Assembly: GCA_964400675.1 (NCBI GenBank)
Contig: CAYNVO010000002.1
Span: 1-64,000 of the forward strand
Origin: 9FT-COMBO-48-23 sp964400675
GTDB taxonomy: Bacteria; Chloroflexota; Dehalococcoidia; GIF9; UBA5629
Length of the DNA stretch: 64,000 nt
Direction: 5' to 3'
Both the position numbers and the translations under genes were made by a program. Below, piece by piece: positions 25,660 through 34,756 of this stretch. The notes beneath the pieces are model-generated. The model was not told where the DNA came from. It was given only the letters and a program-made list of their open reading frames with translations, and did no database searches. Positions within the stretch are counted from its first letter, which is position 1. Every line of letters starts with the position of its first letter.

Positions 25660-26919
25660 GATGACCAGTCCGGTGGGCAATTTGGGGTAGAAATAGGTTG
25701 ATTTCCCGGGCATCTTGTCGTTGGCATCGGCTATTGCCTTAATGGTTGCCACCGGTATTGGATTCAGAAGAAAAGCCAGTTGATATTCACCGCTTTCCAC
25801 CAGTCGCCGAGCCTCCGACATATCCGGAGTATAAATAACGCTGCTGCTTTTATTCATTGCAGTGAGCTTGTCTATGACAAGGTGCTGGACGATGCTGATG
25901 TCTAATCTCTTATAGGCTTCGGAATGCTCCTTAGGCATCATTTCCTTGATGGATGATGGCTGGCGAAGTTTCAGGGCTACGGCACTGCCTGGTTCCAATC
26001 CTAAGACTCTGGTAGTGGCTCCGCTTATTTCGGGTAAGCCAGTTTCATCCAGAGGCACGGATTCCAGTTCGAAAAACGTTTCCAGGTTGTTTCTGAATTG
26101 AGCCAGAGCTTCAGAAGATAAATTGCGTATCAGGCGGTGGACGGGTAGCACGATAAGGCCGGGGTCGGAGAAAGACACCAGTGTTATCATGACGAATTTG
26201 AAGGCCTGGTCACCTTTAGCAGCTGCGGTTTCTTGTTGCCTTTCCTCTCGATAAGCCAGTGCTGTTTCATAGCGGTGGTGTCCGTCGGCAATATAAATGG
26301 GCTTTGAAGCCAGGAAGTGACTGACTCTTTGCACGAATTCGGGTTCGTTGGCTAACCAGAGCTTATGTGTTTCACCGTCTTCGGCAAAATCAATCACTGG
26401 CTTACGGCTAGCCTGTGTAGTTAATAACTTGGTGACTTTTTGCCCCATGTCTTCATAGAGCCCAAGGAGCGGACTGAAGTTTGCGGCGCAGGCTCTCATC
26501 AACTCCAGCCGGTCGCTTTTAATCCCGGGGACAGTATTTTCATGAGGAAATATAATCCTTTTCTCCCAGGGTTCCAGCCTGACGCAGGCTGTTAGCCCCA
26601 GACGCTTTTTTCTGATGTTCTGGTGAGTGAATACGTGTTCGTGTATATAGAATGAAGGCACATGGTCGACCACCAGCACACGTTCCTTCAGCCACTTATT
26701 GAAGGTAGCACTGGCTCGACTGTGTTTGTTGTTGGTGTTCGTATCATTGGGCAGCACCGTCCCATGCTCGAGGCGGATGACATTGTAATCGTTTTTCTCA
26801 TAATAGGCTCTCTGTTCGTCTGAAGAGATAACATCGTAGGGCGGGCAGATAACTGACGCCATGTCCCCAATAATTTCCTGATTATATCGTATGCCTGAAA
26901 AAGGACTGATTTCAGCCAA
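25636..26919 (-). CDS. DUF1015 family protein
   Basis: 427 residues from a TTG at 26919, chosen because GGAGG lies six bases upstream; the longer frame to 26955 lacks such a site. The family signature is visible in ICPPYDVIS, NVIRLEHG, YIHEHVF, IFPHENTVPG and ADGHHRYETALAYREE. The proteins are cytosolic and of unknown biochemical function; the HHR block has been likened to a catalytic centre but this is not established. It begins 13 nt past the purL stop on the same strand, so it is co-transcribed with purQ-purL, although no purine role is known. Confidence 0.9.
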   Translation of the reverse strand: MAEISPFSGIRYNQEIIGDMASVICPPYDVISSDEQRAYYEKNDYNVIRLEHGTVLPNDTNTNNKHSRASATFNKWLKERVLVVDHVPSFYIHEHVFTHQNIRKKRLGLTACVRLEPWEKRIIFPHENTVPGIKSDRLELMRACAANFSPLLGLYEDMGQKVTKLLTTQASRKPVIDFAEDGETHKLWLANEPEFVQRVSHFLASKPIYIADGHHRYETALAYREERQQETAAAKGDQAFKFVMITLVSFSDPGLIVLPVHRLIRNLSSEALAQFRNNLETFFELESVPLDETGLPEISGATTRVLGLEPGSAVALKLRQPSSIKEMMPKEHSEAYKRLDISIVQHLVIDKLTAMNKSSSVIYTPDMSEARRLVESGEYQLAFLLNPIPVATIKAIADANDKMPGKSTYFYPKLPTGLVINSLEGTL

Positions 26920-26932
26920 GTGTTTCCTCCAT

Positions 26933-29137
26933 TTATAATAATTTCTCGAGACCATTCCACCAAGCCTCCCCCAACTGTTTTAGCGACGAATCTATATAGC
27001 CTTTCAGTATCAATCGGTTGCCGCCTACTGCCCCCAGTTTTGTGGCCGCTATATTATAACGAGCGGCAAGCTTCTCTAATTTCCAGACTGACTTTGGTGT
27101 TATTGAGACTATGATTCTTGATTGAGCCTCACCGAAAAGGGTTGCATCAAGCCTGCCTTCAGTCTCCCAATCGTAACTGGCGAAGCCGAGACCATTAGCC
27201 AGGCAACTCTCTGTCAGGGCAACGCCCAGCCCGCCATCGGAGCAGTCATGAGCGGACTTTATTAGTCCCCGTCTGATTGCCTCAAGACAGCAGCGCTGCA
27301 ATCGTATTTCCATCTCCAGGTCAACGTAGGGGTTACCTTTTGTTATACCATGTGCTAATTCAAGGTATTCACTGCTGCCAATACTGCTGTCAATGGTTTG
27401 GCTATCACCCAGCAAAAATACCAGGTCGCCTTCATTTTTGAATCCGGAAGTGCAATGTTTGGCTACATCATCGATAATCCCGACCATTCCGACTACAGGG
27501 GTCGGATATATGGCTTCGCCTTTGGTCTCGTTGTACAGGCTGACGTTGCCGCTGATAACCGGTATTTTCAAATCTCGGCAAGCTCGAGCCATGCCGGCGA
27601 TGCACTCTTTTAGCTGATAGTAAACATCGTCCTTCTCTGGATTGCCGAAGTTGAGGCAGTTGGTGACAGCCAGTGGCTGAGCACCGCTGCAGGCAAGGTT
27701 TCTGGCTGCTTCAGCCACGGCTATGATGCCGCCGAGATAAGGATTCACATAGCAGTACCGGCCATTTCCGTCGGTGGTTAATGATATTGCTTTTTTTGTC
27801 TCTTTAATGCGCAGAACTGCCGCATCGCTACCCGGTAGGACCACGGTGTTATTGCCCACCTGGTGGTCGTACTGGCGGTATACCCAGCGCTTACTGGCGA
27901 TGTTAGGTGACGCTAGCAGACGTAGAAGAGTTGAGCTCGCGTTCTTCCGTGACAAATCGGGAATTGAGGTGACATCAAAGTCCTGTAATTTGTTGAGCCA
28001 CTCCGGCTTTTTAACCCGCTTCTGATAAACAGGCGATGACGTCAGCAGGTTTACAGGTGCTTCAGCCACCACTTTTTCGCCTTCTCTAATTCTGGCTAAG
28101 CCATCACCGGTCACATGGCCGATTATATCCGAGCGTAGTTCCCACCGGTCGAACAGAGCCTTTACCTTGCCTTCGTAGCCCTTCTTAACCACCACTAACA
28201 TCCTCTCCTGTGATTCGGATAGCATTACCTCGTAAGGGGTCATGCCTTTTTCACGTCTTGGTACTTTGAGTATATCGATTTCGATACCGCCGCCACCCCT
28301 GGATGCTGATTCGACGGCTGAGCTGGTCAGCCCTGCGGCACCTAAATCCTGCATGCCGGTAATCCAATCGGTTTCAGCTAGCTCGAGGCAGGCTTCTATG
28401 AGCAGTTTCTCCAGAAAGGGATTGCCAACCTGGACTGCAGACCTTAGCTCTCGCTCTTCCTCGAAAGTTCTCGAAGCCAGGCCGGAGGCACCGTGAAGTC
28501 CGTCACGGCCGGTATCAGCGCCGACCAGCATCAGCAGATTGCCTTCTCCACAGGCTCTGGCTTTAACCAGCTTATCGGCTCTGGCAATGCCCAGACAAAA
28601 TGCATTTACCAGCGGGTTGCCTGCATAACAATCGGCAAAATATATTTCGCCGCCAACGTCAGGTATCCCCAGACAGTTACCGTAGCCGGCAATGCCGCCG
28701 ACCACCCCGCCGAAAAGATACCTGTTATGAGCATTGGTCAGATTACCGAAACGAAGCGAATTCATAAGTGCAATCGGCCTGGCTCCCATGGTGAAAATGT
28801 CCCGAACAATTCCACCTACGCCGGTGGCTGCACCTTGATAAGGCTCGATTGCCGATGGGTGGTTGTGAGATTCTATCTTCATCACTACCACCAGCCCGTC
28901 TCCTATGTCCACCGCCCCGGCATTTTCTTCACCGGGCTTGACCAGGACTCGTTTGCTTTTTGAGGGCAGTTGCTTGAGCAAAGCCTTGGAATGCTTATAG
29001 CCGCAGTGCTCACTCCACAGCGAGCCGAACATACCCAGTTCGACCTCACTCGGCTCTCTACCAAGCTTTTCAACAATAAGCTGGTATTCCTTCTCGCTCA
29101 GCGCGACTTCATCAAGCGTTTCTTTAGATACTGGCAA
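26933..29137 (-). CDS. purL: Phosphoribosylformylglycinamidine synthase, large subunit
   Basis: 734 residues, the small-type PurL that works with separate PurQ and PurS. The TTG start at 29137 has GGGAG nine bases upstream and lies 14 nt inside purQ. Motifs include LWSEHCGYKHS, KIESHNHPSAIEPYQGAATGVGGIVRD with the catalytic His, GMQDLGAAG, and the second-half copy HDCSDGGLGVAL. It makes FGAM from FGAR, ATP and ammonia in de novo purine synthesis. No purS is seen beside it; it must be elsewhere. Confidence 0.96.
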   Translation of the reverse strand: MPVSKETLDEVALSEKEYQLIVEKLGREPSEVELGMFGSLWSEHCGYKHSKALLKQLPSKSKRVLVKPGEENAGAVDIGDGLVVVMKIESHNHPSAIEPYQGAATGVGGIVRDIFTMGARPIALMNSLRFGNLTNAHNRYLFGGVVGGIAGYGNCLGIPDVGGEIYFADCYAGNPLVNAFCLGIARADKLVKARACGEGNLLMLVGADTGRDGLHGASGLASRTFEEERELRSAVQVGNPFLEKLLIEACLELAETDWITGMQDLGAAGLTSSAVESASRGGGGIEIDILKVPRREKGMTPYEVMLSESQERMLVVVKKGYEGKVKALFDRWELRSDIIGHVTGDGLARIREGEKVVAEAPVNLLTSSPVYQKRVKKPEWLNKLQDFDVTSIPDLSRKNASSTLLRLLASPNIASKRWVYRQYDHQVGNNTVVLPGSDAAVLRIKETKKAISLTTDGNGRYCYVNPYLGGIIAVAEAARNLACSGAQPLAVTNCLNFGNPEKDDVYYQLKECIAGMARACRDLKIPVISGNVSLYNETKGEAIYPTPVVGMVGIIDDVAKHCTSGFKNEGDLVFLLGDSQTIDSSIGSSEYLELAHGITKGNPYVDLEMEIRLQRCCLEAIRRGLIKSAHDCSDGGLGVALTESCLANGLGFASYDWETEGRLDATLFGEAQSRIIVSITPKSVWKLEKLAARYNIAATKLGAVGGNRLILKGYIDSSLKQLGEAWWNGLEKLL

Positions 29138-29810
29138 TTATTGACTCCCAGATAATATTACCATCGCTGCTGCCGAGTAGCGGCTCACAGGCTCGCTCGG
29201 GATGCGGCATCATGCCCAGCACATTGCCCTTCTTATTGATAATACCGGCGATGTTGTTCATTGAACCGTTAGGGTTTGCCGACTCGGTTATCTTGCCTGC
29301 CGGGGTAGAGTAGCGGAAAATAACGCGCTTATCATTCTCCAGTTCATCCAGCGTGGCAGCGTCAGCGTAGTATCTGCCTTCGTAATGGCTGATGGGAATT
29401 TTGAGAACCTGCCCGTTTTGACACTGCGAGGTGAAGGCAGTCGAGGTATTTTCTGTCTTGAGATGCGTCCATTTACAGCGGTATTGCAGGTGGTCATTGG
29501 TTAGCAATGCGCCGGGGAGAAGTCCTGATTCGCACAATATCTGAAAGCCGTTGCAGATGCCGATGACCAGTTTGCCCTGAGAATTGAAATGCTCCAGTGC
29601 CGACATCACGGGAGAGAAGCGGGCGATAGCTCCAGAACGCAGATAATCGCCATAGGAGAAGCCGCCGGGCAGTATGACGCAGTCGCACTCGGAAAGGTTT
29701 GTCTCATTGTGCCAGATATATTGAGCCTTCTGTTTCAGGATATCGCTGATGGCATAATGACAATCCCTGTCGCTCCAGGTGCCGGGAAAGATGATTATGC
29801 CGAACTTCAT
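29124..29810 (-). CDS. purQ: Phosphoribosylformylglycinamidine synthase, glutaminase subunit
   Basis: 228 residues, class I glutamine amidotransferase. The nucleophile Cys lies in IGICNGFQIL and the His-Glu pair in MMPHPERA. PGGFSYGDYLRSGAIA is the oxyanion-side motif of PurQ. It releases ammonia from glutamine for PurL. Its 3' end overlaps the purL start by 14 nt, so coupling is expected. The upstream gap of 89 nt contains a hairpin that separates it from the yqeY-rpsU pair. Confidence 0.95.
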   Translation of the reverse strand: MKFGIIIFPGTWSDRDCHYAISDILKQKAQYIWHNETNLSECDCVILPGGFSYGDYLRSGAIARFSPVMSALEHFNSQGKLVIGICNGFQILCESGLLPGALLTNDHLQYRCKWTHLKTENTSTAFTSQCQNGQVLKIPISHYEGRYYADAATLDELENDKRVIFRYSTPAGKITESANPNGSMNNIAGIINKKGNVLGMMPHPERACEPLLGSSDGNIIWESIIASI

Positions 29811-29840
29811 GCTTATATATTCCTGAAAAATAACAAAGAT

Positions 29841-29859
29841 GGCGGCAGAAAATGCCGCC
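29841..29859 (-). terminator. Hairpin between yqeY and purQ
   Basis: GGCGGC and GCCGCC form a 6-bp GC stem with a 7-nt loop. On the reverse strand it is followed by ATCTTTGTTATTTTTC, a broken T-tract. It probably ends the rpsU-yqeY transcript. Confidence 0.55.
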
Positions 29860-29899
29860 GAATATCATCCCATTAAGATAAAAGGGCAAGGTGCGATAT

Positions 29900-30349
29900 C
29901 TAGGTGCTGCTCAGTAGCTCTGAGACAACTTCACTGACTTCTTGCCCTTGAGCTCTCCCTCTAAGCTGGGGCATAAGCTGGGACATGACTTTACCCCTGT
30001 CCTTCTGGCTCGTTGCCCCCACTTCGCTGATTATCTTGCGTGCTGCGGCTACAATCTCATCCCTGGTCATCTGCTCGGGCATATATTCCAGGATAATTGC
30101 CAGTTCGGCTTTCTCTTTAGCCACCAACTCCGGGCGGTTGCCTTTTTCAAAAGCCTCGATGCTCTCTCGTCGCATCTTGGCTTCTTTCTCCAGCACAACT
30201 AATACACCGCTGTCGTCTAAGGTTTTTTGCTGGGCAATCTCGGCGTTTCTTATGCTTGAAAGAGCCATACGGAACACCGAACACCGCAGCGCGTCTTTGT
30301 TCCTTAATGCCTGTTCCAGGTCTGTTCTAATTTTTTCAGCCAGAGTCAT
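29900..30349 (-). CDS. GatB/YqeY domain protein
   Basis: 149 residues, helical, cytosolic. MTLAEKIRTDLEQALRNKDALRCSVFRMALSS, EKGNRPELVAKEKAELAIILEYMPEQM and GKVMSQLMPQLRGRAQG are the expected motifs. The domain resembles the tRNA-binding tail of GatB, but stand-alone YqeY proteins have no fixed function. It follows rpsU by three nucleotides, an arrangement that is common in bacteria. Confidence 0.92.
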   Translation of the reverse strand: MTLAEKIRTDLEQALRNKDALRCSVFRMALSSIRNAEIAQQKTLDDSGVLVVLEKEAKMRRESIEAFEKGNRPELVAKEKAELAIILEYMPEQMTRDEIVAAARKIISEVGATSQKDRGKVMSQLMPQLRGRAQGQEVSEVVSELLSST

Positions 30350-30352
30350 CTT

Positions 30353-30535
30353 CTAGCTGCTCCTGGAGCTTTTGCGTCGTTTTGCCGCCTCTTTCCGCTT
30401 CCGCTTTATGCTGGGCTTCTCGTAGAATCCACGGCGGCGTGTTTCGCTTATGACACCTGCTTGCTGCACCTTCTTGGTGAACCGCCGTAGCAAGCTCTCA
30501 AAGCTTTCTCCCTGTGATAGTCTTACTTCAGGCAC
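30353..30535 (-). CDS. rpsU: Ribosomal protein S21
   Basis: 60 residues, highly basic, of normal S21 length. It opens MPEVRLSQGESFESLLRRFTKKVQ and has RRRGFYEKPSIKRKRKEAAKR, both typical of bS21. It is a small-subunit protein that helps the 30S engage mRNA at the Shine-Dalgarno region. AGGAAGTGATTTCGTG precedes the start. First gene of the rpsU-yqeY pair. Confidence 0.95.
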   Translation of the reverse strand: MPEVRLSQGESFESLLRRFTKKVQQAGVISETRRRGFYEKPSIKRKRKEAAKRRKSSRSS

Positions 30536-30681
30536 ACGAAATCACTTCCTTCCTAAACTAATTAAAATACCTGCCCAACACAGGTAATCGGCAAAGACAA
30601 ATTTTAACCCTTCTCCTTCGTAGTGTCAAGATGAGCATGTTTTTTATGGGGAAGGGGCTGGCATTTCATGGTAACTGGGCA

Positions 30682-30687
30682 TATAAT
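30682..30687 (+). promoter_or_regulatory. Candidate -10 box for the GYD gene
   Basis: TATAAT, 35 nt upstream of the ATG at 30723. The matching -35 region is weak (TGGCAT about 17 nt upstream), so the call rests on the -10 alone. Confidence 0.45.
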
Positions 30688-30722
30688 TAGTGGCACAGAA
30701 ATCAGATTAAGAGGAGGTAGCG

Positions 30723-31025
30723 ATGGCTGTTTACCTGATGCTGACAACACTCACCGGTGAAGGCAGAAAAAAAATGGAGGAATACCCTGAGTGGCTTAAG
30801 GAGCTTAATAAGGAAGTGGAGTATATGGGAGTTAAAATACTGGCTCAGTACGGGCTTCTGGGGCAGTATGATTTCGTCAACATCGTCGAAGCACCGAGCG
30901 ATGAGGTTGCCGCTAAGCTGGCGATACATTTGAGTGCCCGGGGCGGACTTCAGACTTTAACCCTGACTGCCATACCGCTGGACAAGCTAATATCAATTAT
31001 GCAAAAGAAGCCGGAACCATTTTAA
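30723..31025 (+). CDS. GYD domain protein
   Basis: 100 residues with AGAGGAGGTAGCG before the ATG. It is a small alpha-beta protein of the GYD family, named for the Gly-Tyr-Asp pattern, here GQYDFVNIVEAPSDEVAAKLA. The start MAVYLMLTTLTGEG is typical. The family forms ferredoxin-like dimers with no proven activity. It is monocistronic. Confidence 0.9.
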   Translation: MAVYLMLTTLTGEGRKKMEEYPEWLKELNKEVEYMGVKILAQYGLLGQYDFVNIVEAPSDEVAAKLAIHLSARGGLQTLTLTAIPLDKLISIMQKKPEPF

Positions 31026-31138
31026 CAAGTTAATTGGAATCACTTATCCGTTTTTTTGTTTGTTGCCGGCTGTGTGGTCCGGGGGAGCTTTTTCGGATTG
31101 ATATTTGAAGGCTAGAAATATCGAAAGGAGACATCATA

Positions 31139-31924
31139 ATGACCAAGGGCAAAGCTGTGTTACTGGATGTGCAGGATAAAATAGCTACCATTATCTTAAA
31201 TCGACCTGAAGTCAGGAATGCTTTTAATGCTGATCTACTCGCGGGCCTCAAAGCAGCTGGGGAAGATATACTTGCTCAGCCCGAAATACGGGTAGCCATA
31301 CTCACCGGTGCCGGAGACCGCGCTTTCTGCGCCGGGCTGGACCTCAAGGCAGCCATGGCTGGTGAAGATATTATGCCCCCACATACTGCCCGTTCTGAGT
31401 TCGAGGCTCTTCAGATGGGTGGTCAGATCTATACTATGATTGAGAATCTTCCGGTGCCGGTCATAGCTGCGATTAACGGCTACTGCTTGGGTATCGGTTT
31501 TGAGATGTCGCTGGTTTGCGATATGAGGCTTGCTGCGGAGACGGCTATATTCAGCATACCTGAAGTGCAGTTGGGCACCATTCCTGATTTCGGCGGTACC
31601 CAGCGCTTGATCAGGCTTGTTGGCCCCGGCAAAGCCAAGGAGCTTATATTTACCGGACGCAGGATAGATGCTGCCGAGGCTTTAAGGATAGGGCTGGTCC
31701 AGCATGTTTACCCTCTGGATAAGCTCATGGAGGAGGCCAATAAGCTGGCTCAGGAAATAGCCGCCATTGCCCCACCGCTGATTCAGGGCGCCAAGAAAGC
31801 CATCAACGTGGCTATGTCTTATCCTCTGGATATAGGCTTGAGCTTCGAGAACATGCTGGCAATCATCACTCGCCAGGACCTAAAGTCGGGCTCCGCTTCG
31901 CTACTGGAAAAATCCAAGTCATAG
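31139..31924 (+). CDS. Enoyl-CoA hydratase / isomerase family protein
   Basis: 261 residues, crotonase fold, cytosolic; GAAAGGAGACATCATAATG sets the start. The oxyanion hole is formed by RAFCAGLDLKA and NGYCLGIGFEMSLVCD. Both acidic residues of the classical hydratase are present, in GIGFE and in IPEVQLGTIPDFGGTQRL, so it should hydrate trans-2-enoyl-CoA. No other fatty-acid or butyrate genes lie next to it, so the pathway cannot be named. A dispersed repeat begins about 20 nt downstream. Confidence 0.93.
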   Translation: MTKGKAVLLDVQDKIATIILNRPEVRNAFNADLLAGLKAAGEDILAQPEIRVAILTGAGDRAFCAGLDLKAAMAGEDIMPPHTARSEFEALQMGGQIYTMIENLPVPVIAAINGYCLGIGFEMSLVCDMRLAAETAIFSIPEVQLGTIPDFGGTQRLIRLVGPGKAKELIFTGRRIDAAEALRIGLVQHVYPLDKLMEEANKLAQEIAAIAPPLIQGAKKAINVAMSYPLDIGLSFENMLAIITRQDLKSGSASLLEKSKS

Positions 31925-31942
31925 CTTGAAACGTAATTTTAG

Positions 31943-32030
31943 TTGTCATTCTGAGGGAGCGCAGCGACCGAAGAATCTCACCTCTCTGTCATTGCGAGTC
32001 CTTCCGCTGAAGGACGTGGCAATCTGGGTG
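31943..32030. repeat. Dispersed intergenic repeat
   Basis: Begins TTGTCATTCTGAGGGAGCGC and contains CGACCGAAGAATCTC, then a second ATTGCGAGTCCTTCCGCTGA unit. It fills the gap between an enoyl-CoA hydratase and a convergent membrane-protein gene. Non-coding. Confidence 0.75.
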
Positions 32031-32036
32031 TTATGC

Positions 32037-32387
32037 CTATTCGAACTCTTTCTTCGACAGCGCTGTAAAGACGATTGCTGCTATCCCCAGCGGCCATGAG
32101 GCAAAGAATGCAGCTATGGAACCGGTCAAGGCTAATCCCCATTTCTTCCTCTGCAGTGCGTAAATGCCGCCTATTAAGGCCAGTATATCGGCAATGATAG
32201 CAAATATGGCAACTATAACTGCTATTGTTAATATCAGGGTTTCAGGAATTCCCATTGACGGGTCAGCGCCTCTCATAGCTCCTAACACTAAAATTCCGAA
32301 AAAGGCGAAAGTGAGCCCAACAAAGGACAGGGCACCTGCCACAATGTCCAGAATCCCGGCAACCGTAGGCATCCATGTCTTTTCCAT
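32037..32387 (-). CDS. Small four-helix membrane protein, paralogue 1
   Basis: 116 residues with four hydrophobic segments: GILDIVAGALSFVGLTFAFFGILVLG, IPETLILTIAVIVAIFAII, ILALIGGIYALQRKKWGLALTG and AIAAIVFTALSKK-like ending. YALQRKKWGLAL and the C-terminal ALSKKEFE are shared with the next gene upstream (32442-32804). The layout resembles DUF4064-type proteins. Function is unknown. AAAGGAGGTAGAAATG gives the start. Confidence 0.8.
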   Translation of the reverse strand: MEKTWMPTVAGILDIVAGALSFVGLTFAFFGILVLGAMRGADPSMGIPETLILTIAVIVAIFAIIADILALIGGIYALQRKKWGLALTGSIAAFFASWPLGIAAIVFTALSKKEFE

Positions 32388-32441
32388 TTCTACCTCCTTT
32401 ATCCTGAAGTGGCTCTGAGGCGCGCAGCCCCAGTTCTTAGG

Positions 32442-32804
32442 TTATTCAAATTCGTTCTTAGATAGTGCTGTGAACACTATAGCTGCTATTCCGAGTGGGG
32501 CTGAGCAGAAGAACGCCGCTATGGCTCCGGCAAGCGCCATTCCCCATTTCTTTCTTCGCAGTGCGTAAATGCCGCCTACTATGGACAGTATGCTGACGAT
32601 AATTGAAAATATCGCCAGTGTTATCAGAACCGAGGCCGTGATGGCGATAGGAAATTGCTCAAGGCAGGTTATGCCACCACGACTGAAAATAGCAAGAGCG
32701 GCAAAAAATAGCGCCATAAATAAAATCACTATTAAGCGAAGCGAGCCAGCAACTATATTCAGAATACCTGCCGTGGTTGCCATCCATGTCTCTTTCTTTG
32801 CCAT
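32442..32804 (-). CDS. Small four-helix membrane protein, paralogue 2
   Basis: 120 residues and the same plan as the neighbour downstream: both begin with K-x-TWM-x-T-x-AGIL, both have GGIYALRRKKWGMAL/LQRKKWGLAL, and both end FTALSKxEFE. The pair arose by tandem duplication. The spacing is 54 nt with a ribosome-binding site (AAGGAGGTAACAAATG) before this gene. No function is known. Confidence 0.8.
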   Translation of the reverse strand: MAKKETWMATTAGILNIVAGSLRLIVILFMALFFAALAIFSRGGITCLEQFPIAITASVLITLAIFSIIVSILSIVGGIYALRRKKWGMALAGAIAAFFCSAPLGIAAIVFTALSKNEFE

Positions 32805-33108
32805 TTGTTACCTCCTTAGTTTAATTATTCTGCTTGCGGTTGGTGTTCCCAGTTTCTACCACTACTATTTACCACAAGGCGCTTGTAATGTCCAGCGGTC
32901 AGCCTCTCCAGTTATTCTGAATTTTCCCCGCTGTCATTCTGAGCCCTCCCCCCCGCTCATTCTGAGCCTGTCGAAGAATCTCATCACATGTTTTTCCTCC
33001 TTGTCATTCTGAGCCCTCCCCCCCGCTCATTCTGAGCCTGTCGAAGAATCTCCTCGAATCATCTAATTTGACGTGTATCAGTCAGTTGAGCTAACCTAGC
33101 TCAAACAA
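32805..33108. repeat. Intergenic region with a 51-bp repeat in tandem (period 70)
   Basis: 32932-32982 and 33002-33052 are identical. Each holds GTCATTCTGAGCC, a run of seven C, then CTCATTCTGAGCCTGTCGAAGAATCTC. These are members of the dispersed repeat family, duplicated together with a 19-nt spacer. No gene is seen in these 304 nt. Confidence 0.85.
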
Positions 33109-33870
33109 ATGGATACGCCATCAACCCCATTGCTTAAAGCTCTAACCGAAGCTGGAGTTGGCTCCAGGAGGCGGATGGCAGATGCCATCAAAAACGGCAG
33201 GGTGGAGGTGAATGGTGAACCGGTGGAGGACTTTCGCCATCCGGTGAATCCGGAGACTGACCGCGTCTCGTTGTATGGTAAACCGGTTGACCTCAAGCCA
33301 GGGCGCGCGGTTTACCTGCTGGTCAACAAGCCGGTGGGCATCATCATCACCACCAGCGATGAGCGGGGCCGCAGGACGGTTCTGGATATTCTGCCTGAGA
33401 AGTATCGCCAGCTGAGATTATATCCTGTGGGACGGCTGGACAAGGACAGCACCGGGCTTTTGCTTTTGACCAATGATGGTGAGTTTACCTATAAGCTCAC
33501 ACACCCCAAATTCGAACATGAGAAAGAATACCTGATTCAAATAGACGGCAGGCTCAAGCCGGACGAAATAAGCAAGCTGGAAAGGGGCTTTGAGCTTGAG
33601 GATGGTATGACCTATCCCGTCGTTGTTAAAGAGATAAAATCACAGCCGCCGTTTAATTACAGCATCATCATGCACGAGGGCAGGAAGCGACAGGTGCGCC
33701 GCATGCTGGCAAACCTCGGTTACCATATACCGGCACTAAAGCGTGTCAGGATGGGAAACCTGCATCTGGGCAACCTTAAGGAGGGCACCACCCGCGAACT
33801 GACTGCTGAAGAAGTCCGTGCCCTCTTAGCTCCTAAGCCACCGAAATCCGCAAGCCAAAATAGAAGATAG
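33109..33870 (+). CDS. RsuA/RluB-family pseudouridine synthase
   Basis: 253 residues. An S4 RNA-binding domain (residues 5-60, LLKALTEAGVGSRRRMADAIKNGRVEVNG) is followed by the catalytic domain with the Asp in GRLDKDSTGLLLLTNDGEF and the closing MHEGRKRQVRRMLANLGY. It isomerises uridine in ribosomal RNA. The RluB group (23S) is more likely than RsuA (16S) from the motif LLTNDGEFTYKLTHPK, but I do not give a symbol. The ribosome-binding site is weak. Confidence 0.93.
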   Translation: MDTPSTPLLKALTEAGVGSRRRMADAIKNGRVEVNGEPVEDFRHPVNPETDRVSLYGKPVDLKPGRAVYLLVNKPVGIIITTSDERGRRTVLDILPEKYRQLRLYPVGRLDKDSTGLLLLTNDGEFTYKLTHPKFEHEKEYLIQIDGRLKPDEISKLERGFELEDGMTYPVVVKEIKSQPPFNYSIIMHEGRKRQVRRMLANLGYHIPALKRVRMGNLHLGNLKEGTTRELTAEEVRALLAPKPPKSASQNRR

Positions 33871-34037
33871 CCATCCGCTGTCTATCTTAGCTGGAAATCA
33901 TCCCCTAATCTGGTCGAGATTAGCATCTCATCTAAACAAAAAGGGTCCTATTTACGTTTTTATATATGAAAGAAGGCAGAGAACGAGATAGTTATGCGGG
34001 CTTATTTGACAGGCGCAAACTGGGAGGGAATACGTAT

Positions 34038-34274
34038 ATGGAACATGTATTAGCGTGTCCGAAATGTAACACACCAAACAGGCTTGGTGAGCCGTTATGT
34101 GTGTCTTGCGGTCAGAACCTGGCACATAGATGCTCTCGTTGTCAGTTGGATATCGACCCGGGCATAGCTTACTGTCCATATTGTGGTGAGGTATTGCCAG
34201 TGTGGTCAACCGGGCAAAATCAGGCAAACGATGAACCGTCCAAAAAGCCGGATTTCATCCTGGAACTTAGTTGA
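34038..34274 (+). CDS. Double zinc-ribbon protein
   Basis: 78 residues from the ATG at 34038 (GGGAGG ten bases upstream; an earlier ATG at 33966 has no such site). Two CxxC...CxxC zinc ribbons: CPKCN..CVSCG and CSRCQ..CPYCG, the double-zinc-ribbon pattern. The tail is short and acidic. It could be an adapter or nucleic-acid-binding protein; nothing specific is visible. It marks the start of the accessory region. Confidence 0.7.
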   Translation: MEHVLACPKCNTPNRLGEPLCVSCGQNLAHRCSRCQLDIDPGIAYCPYCGEVLPVWSTGQNQANDEPSKKPDFILELS

Positions 34275-34437
34275 CCCCGTGTACATCCGCATGAGGCTTC
34301 CCCAAAGGTCACTTTACGTTCAAATTAAAACCTTTGTGTTTTTTGACAAAGACCCTTTTTGAGTGTAAAGTCCCCATGTGTCCCCACCAGTCCCTATCAG
34401 TTTAACGTCAAAATAGCGTCAATTCTGAGCGTAGTAA

Positions 34438-34465
34438 TTGACAAGGTTCAATAGGATGCTACAAT
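34438..34465 (+). promoter_or_regulatory. Sigma-70-type promoter
   Basis: TTGACA (34438-34443), 16-nt spacer, TACAAT (34460-34465). The predicted transcript starts near 34472 and reaches a GGGGG ribosome site and the ATG at 34485. Confidence 0.7.
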
Positions 34466-34484
34466 TGACTGTAGGGGGTAAGCT

Positions 34485-34691
34485 ATGAGAGAAATAGGTT
34501 ATCAGGTCTTTGGTGCTGGTCTGGCTCTTCTCGGAATTGGAATTGCGCTACCAAGCATAATTCAAGCCTTTCGAGAAATATCTAAGACAAAGAACAAGAC
34601 AAACAAATTTATATTGATTATCAGCATCTGTCTTATCGGAATTGGTTTTACTGTGGCAGGTGTTGGTTTCGCTGCACTAGCAACTTGCTAG
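34485..34691 (+). CDS. Two-helix small membrane protein
   Basis: 68 residues. Two hydrophobic helices (FGAGLALLGIGIALPSII and FILIISICLIGIGFTVAGVGFA) are joined by a basic loop (REISKTKNKTNK). It has a clean promoter and GTAGGGGGTAAGCT before the ATG. No family is recognised. The strong promoter supports a real gene. Confidence 0.6.
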   Translation: MREIGYQVFGAGLALLGIGIALPSIIQAFREISKTKNKTNKFILIISICLIGIGFTVAGVGFAALATC

Positions 34692-34756
34692 TGTTCACCT
34701 GCTCTACTTGACAACGCCACTGTAGAGGCTTATTCTATGCCAGACGTGAGGTTGTG

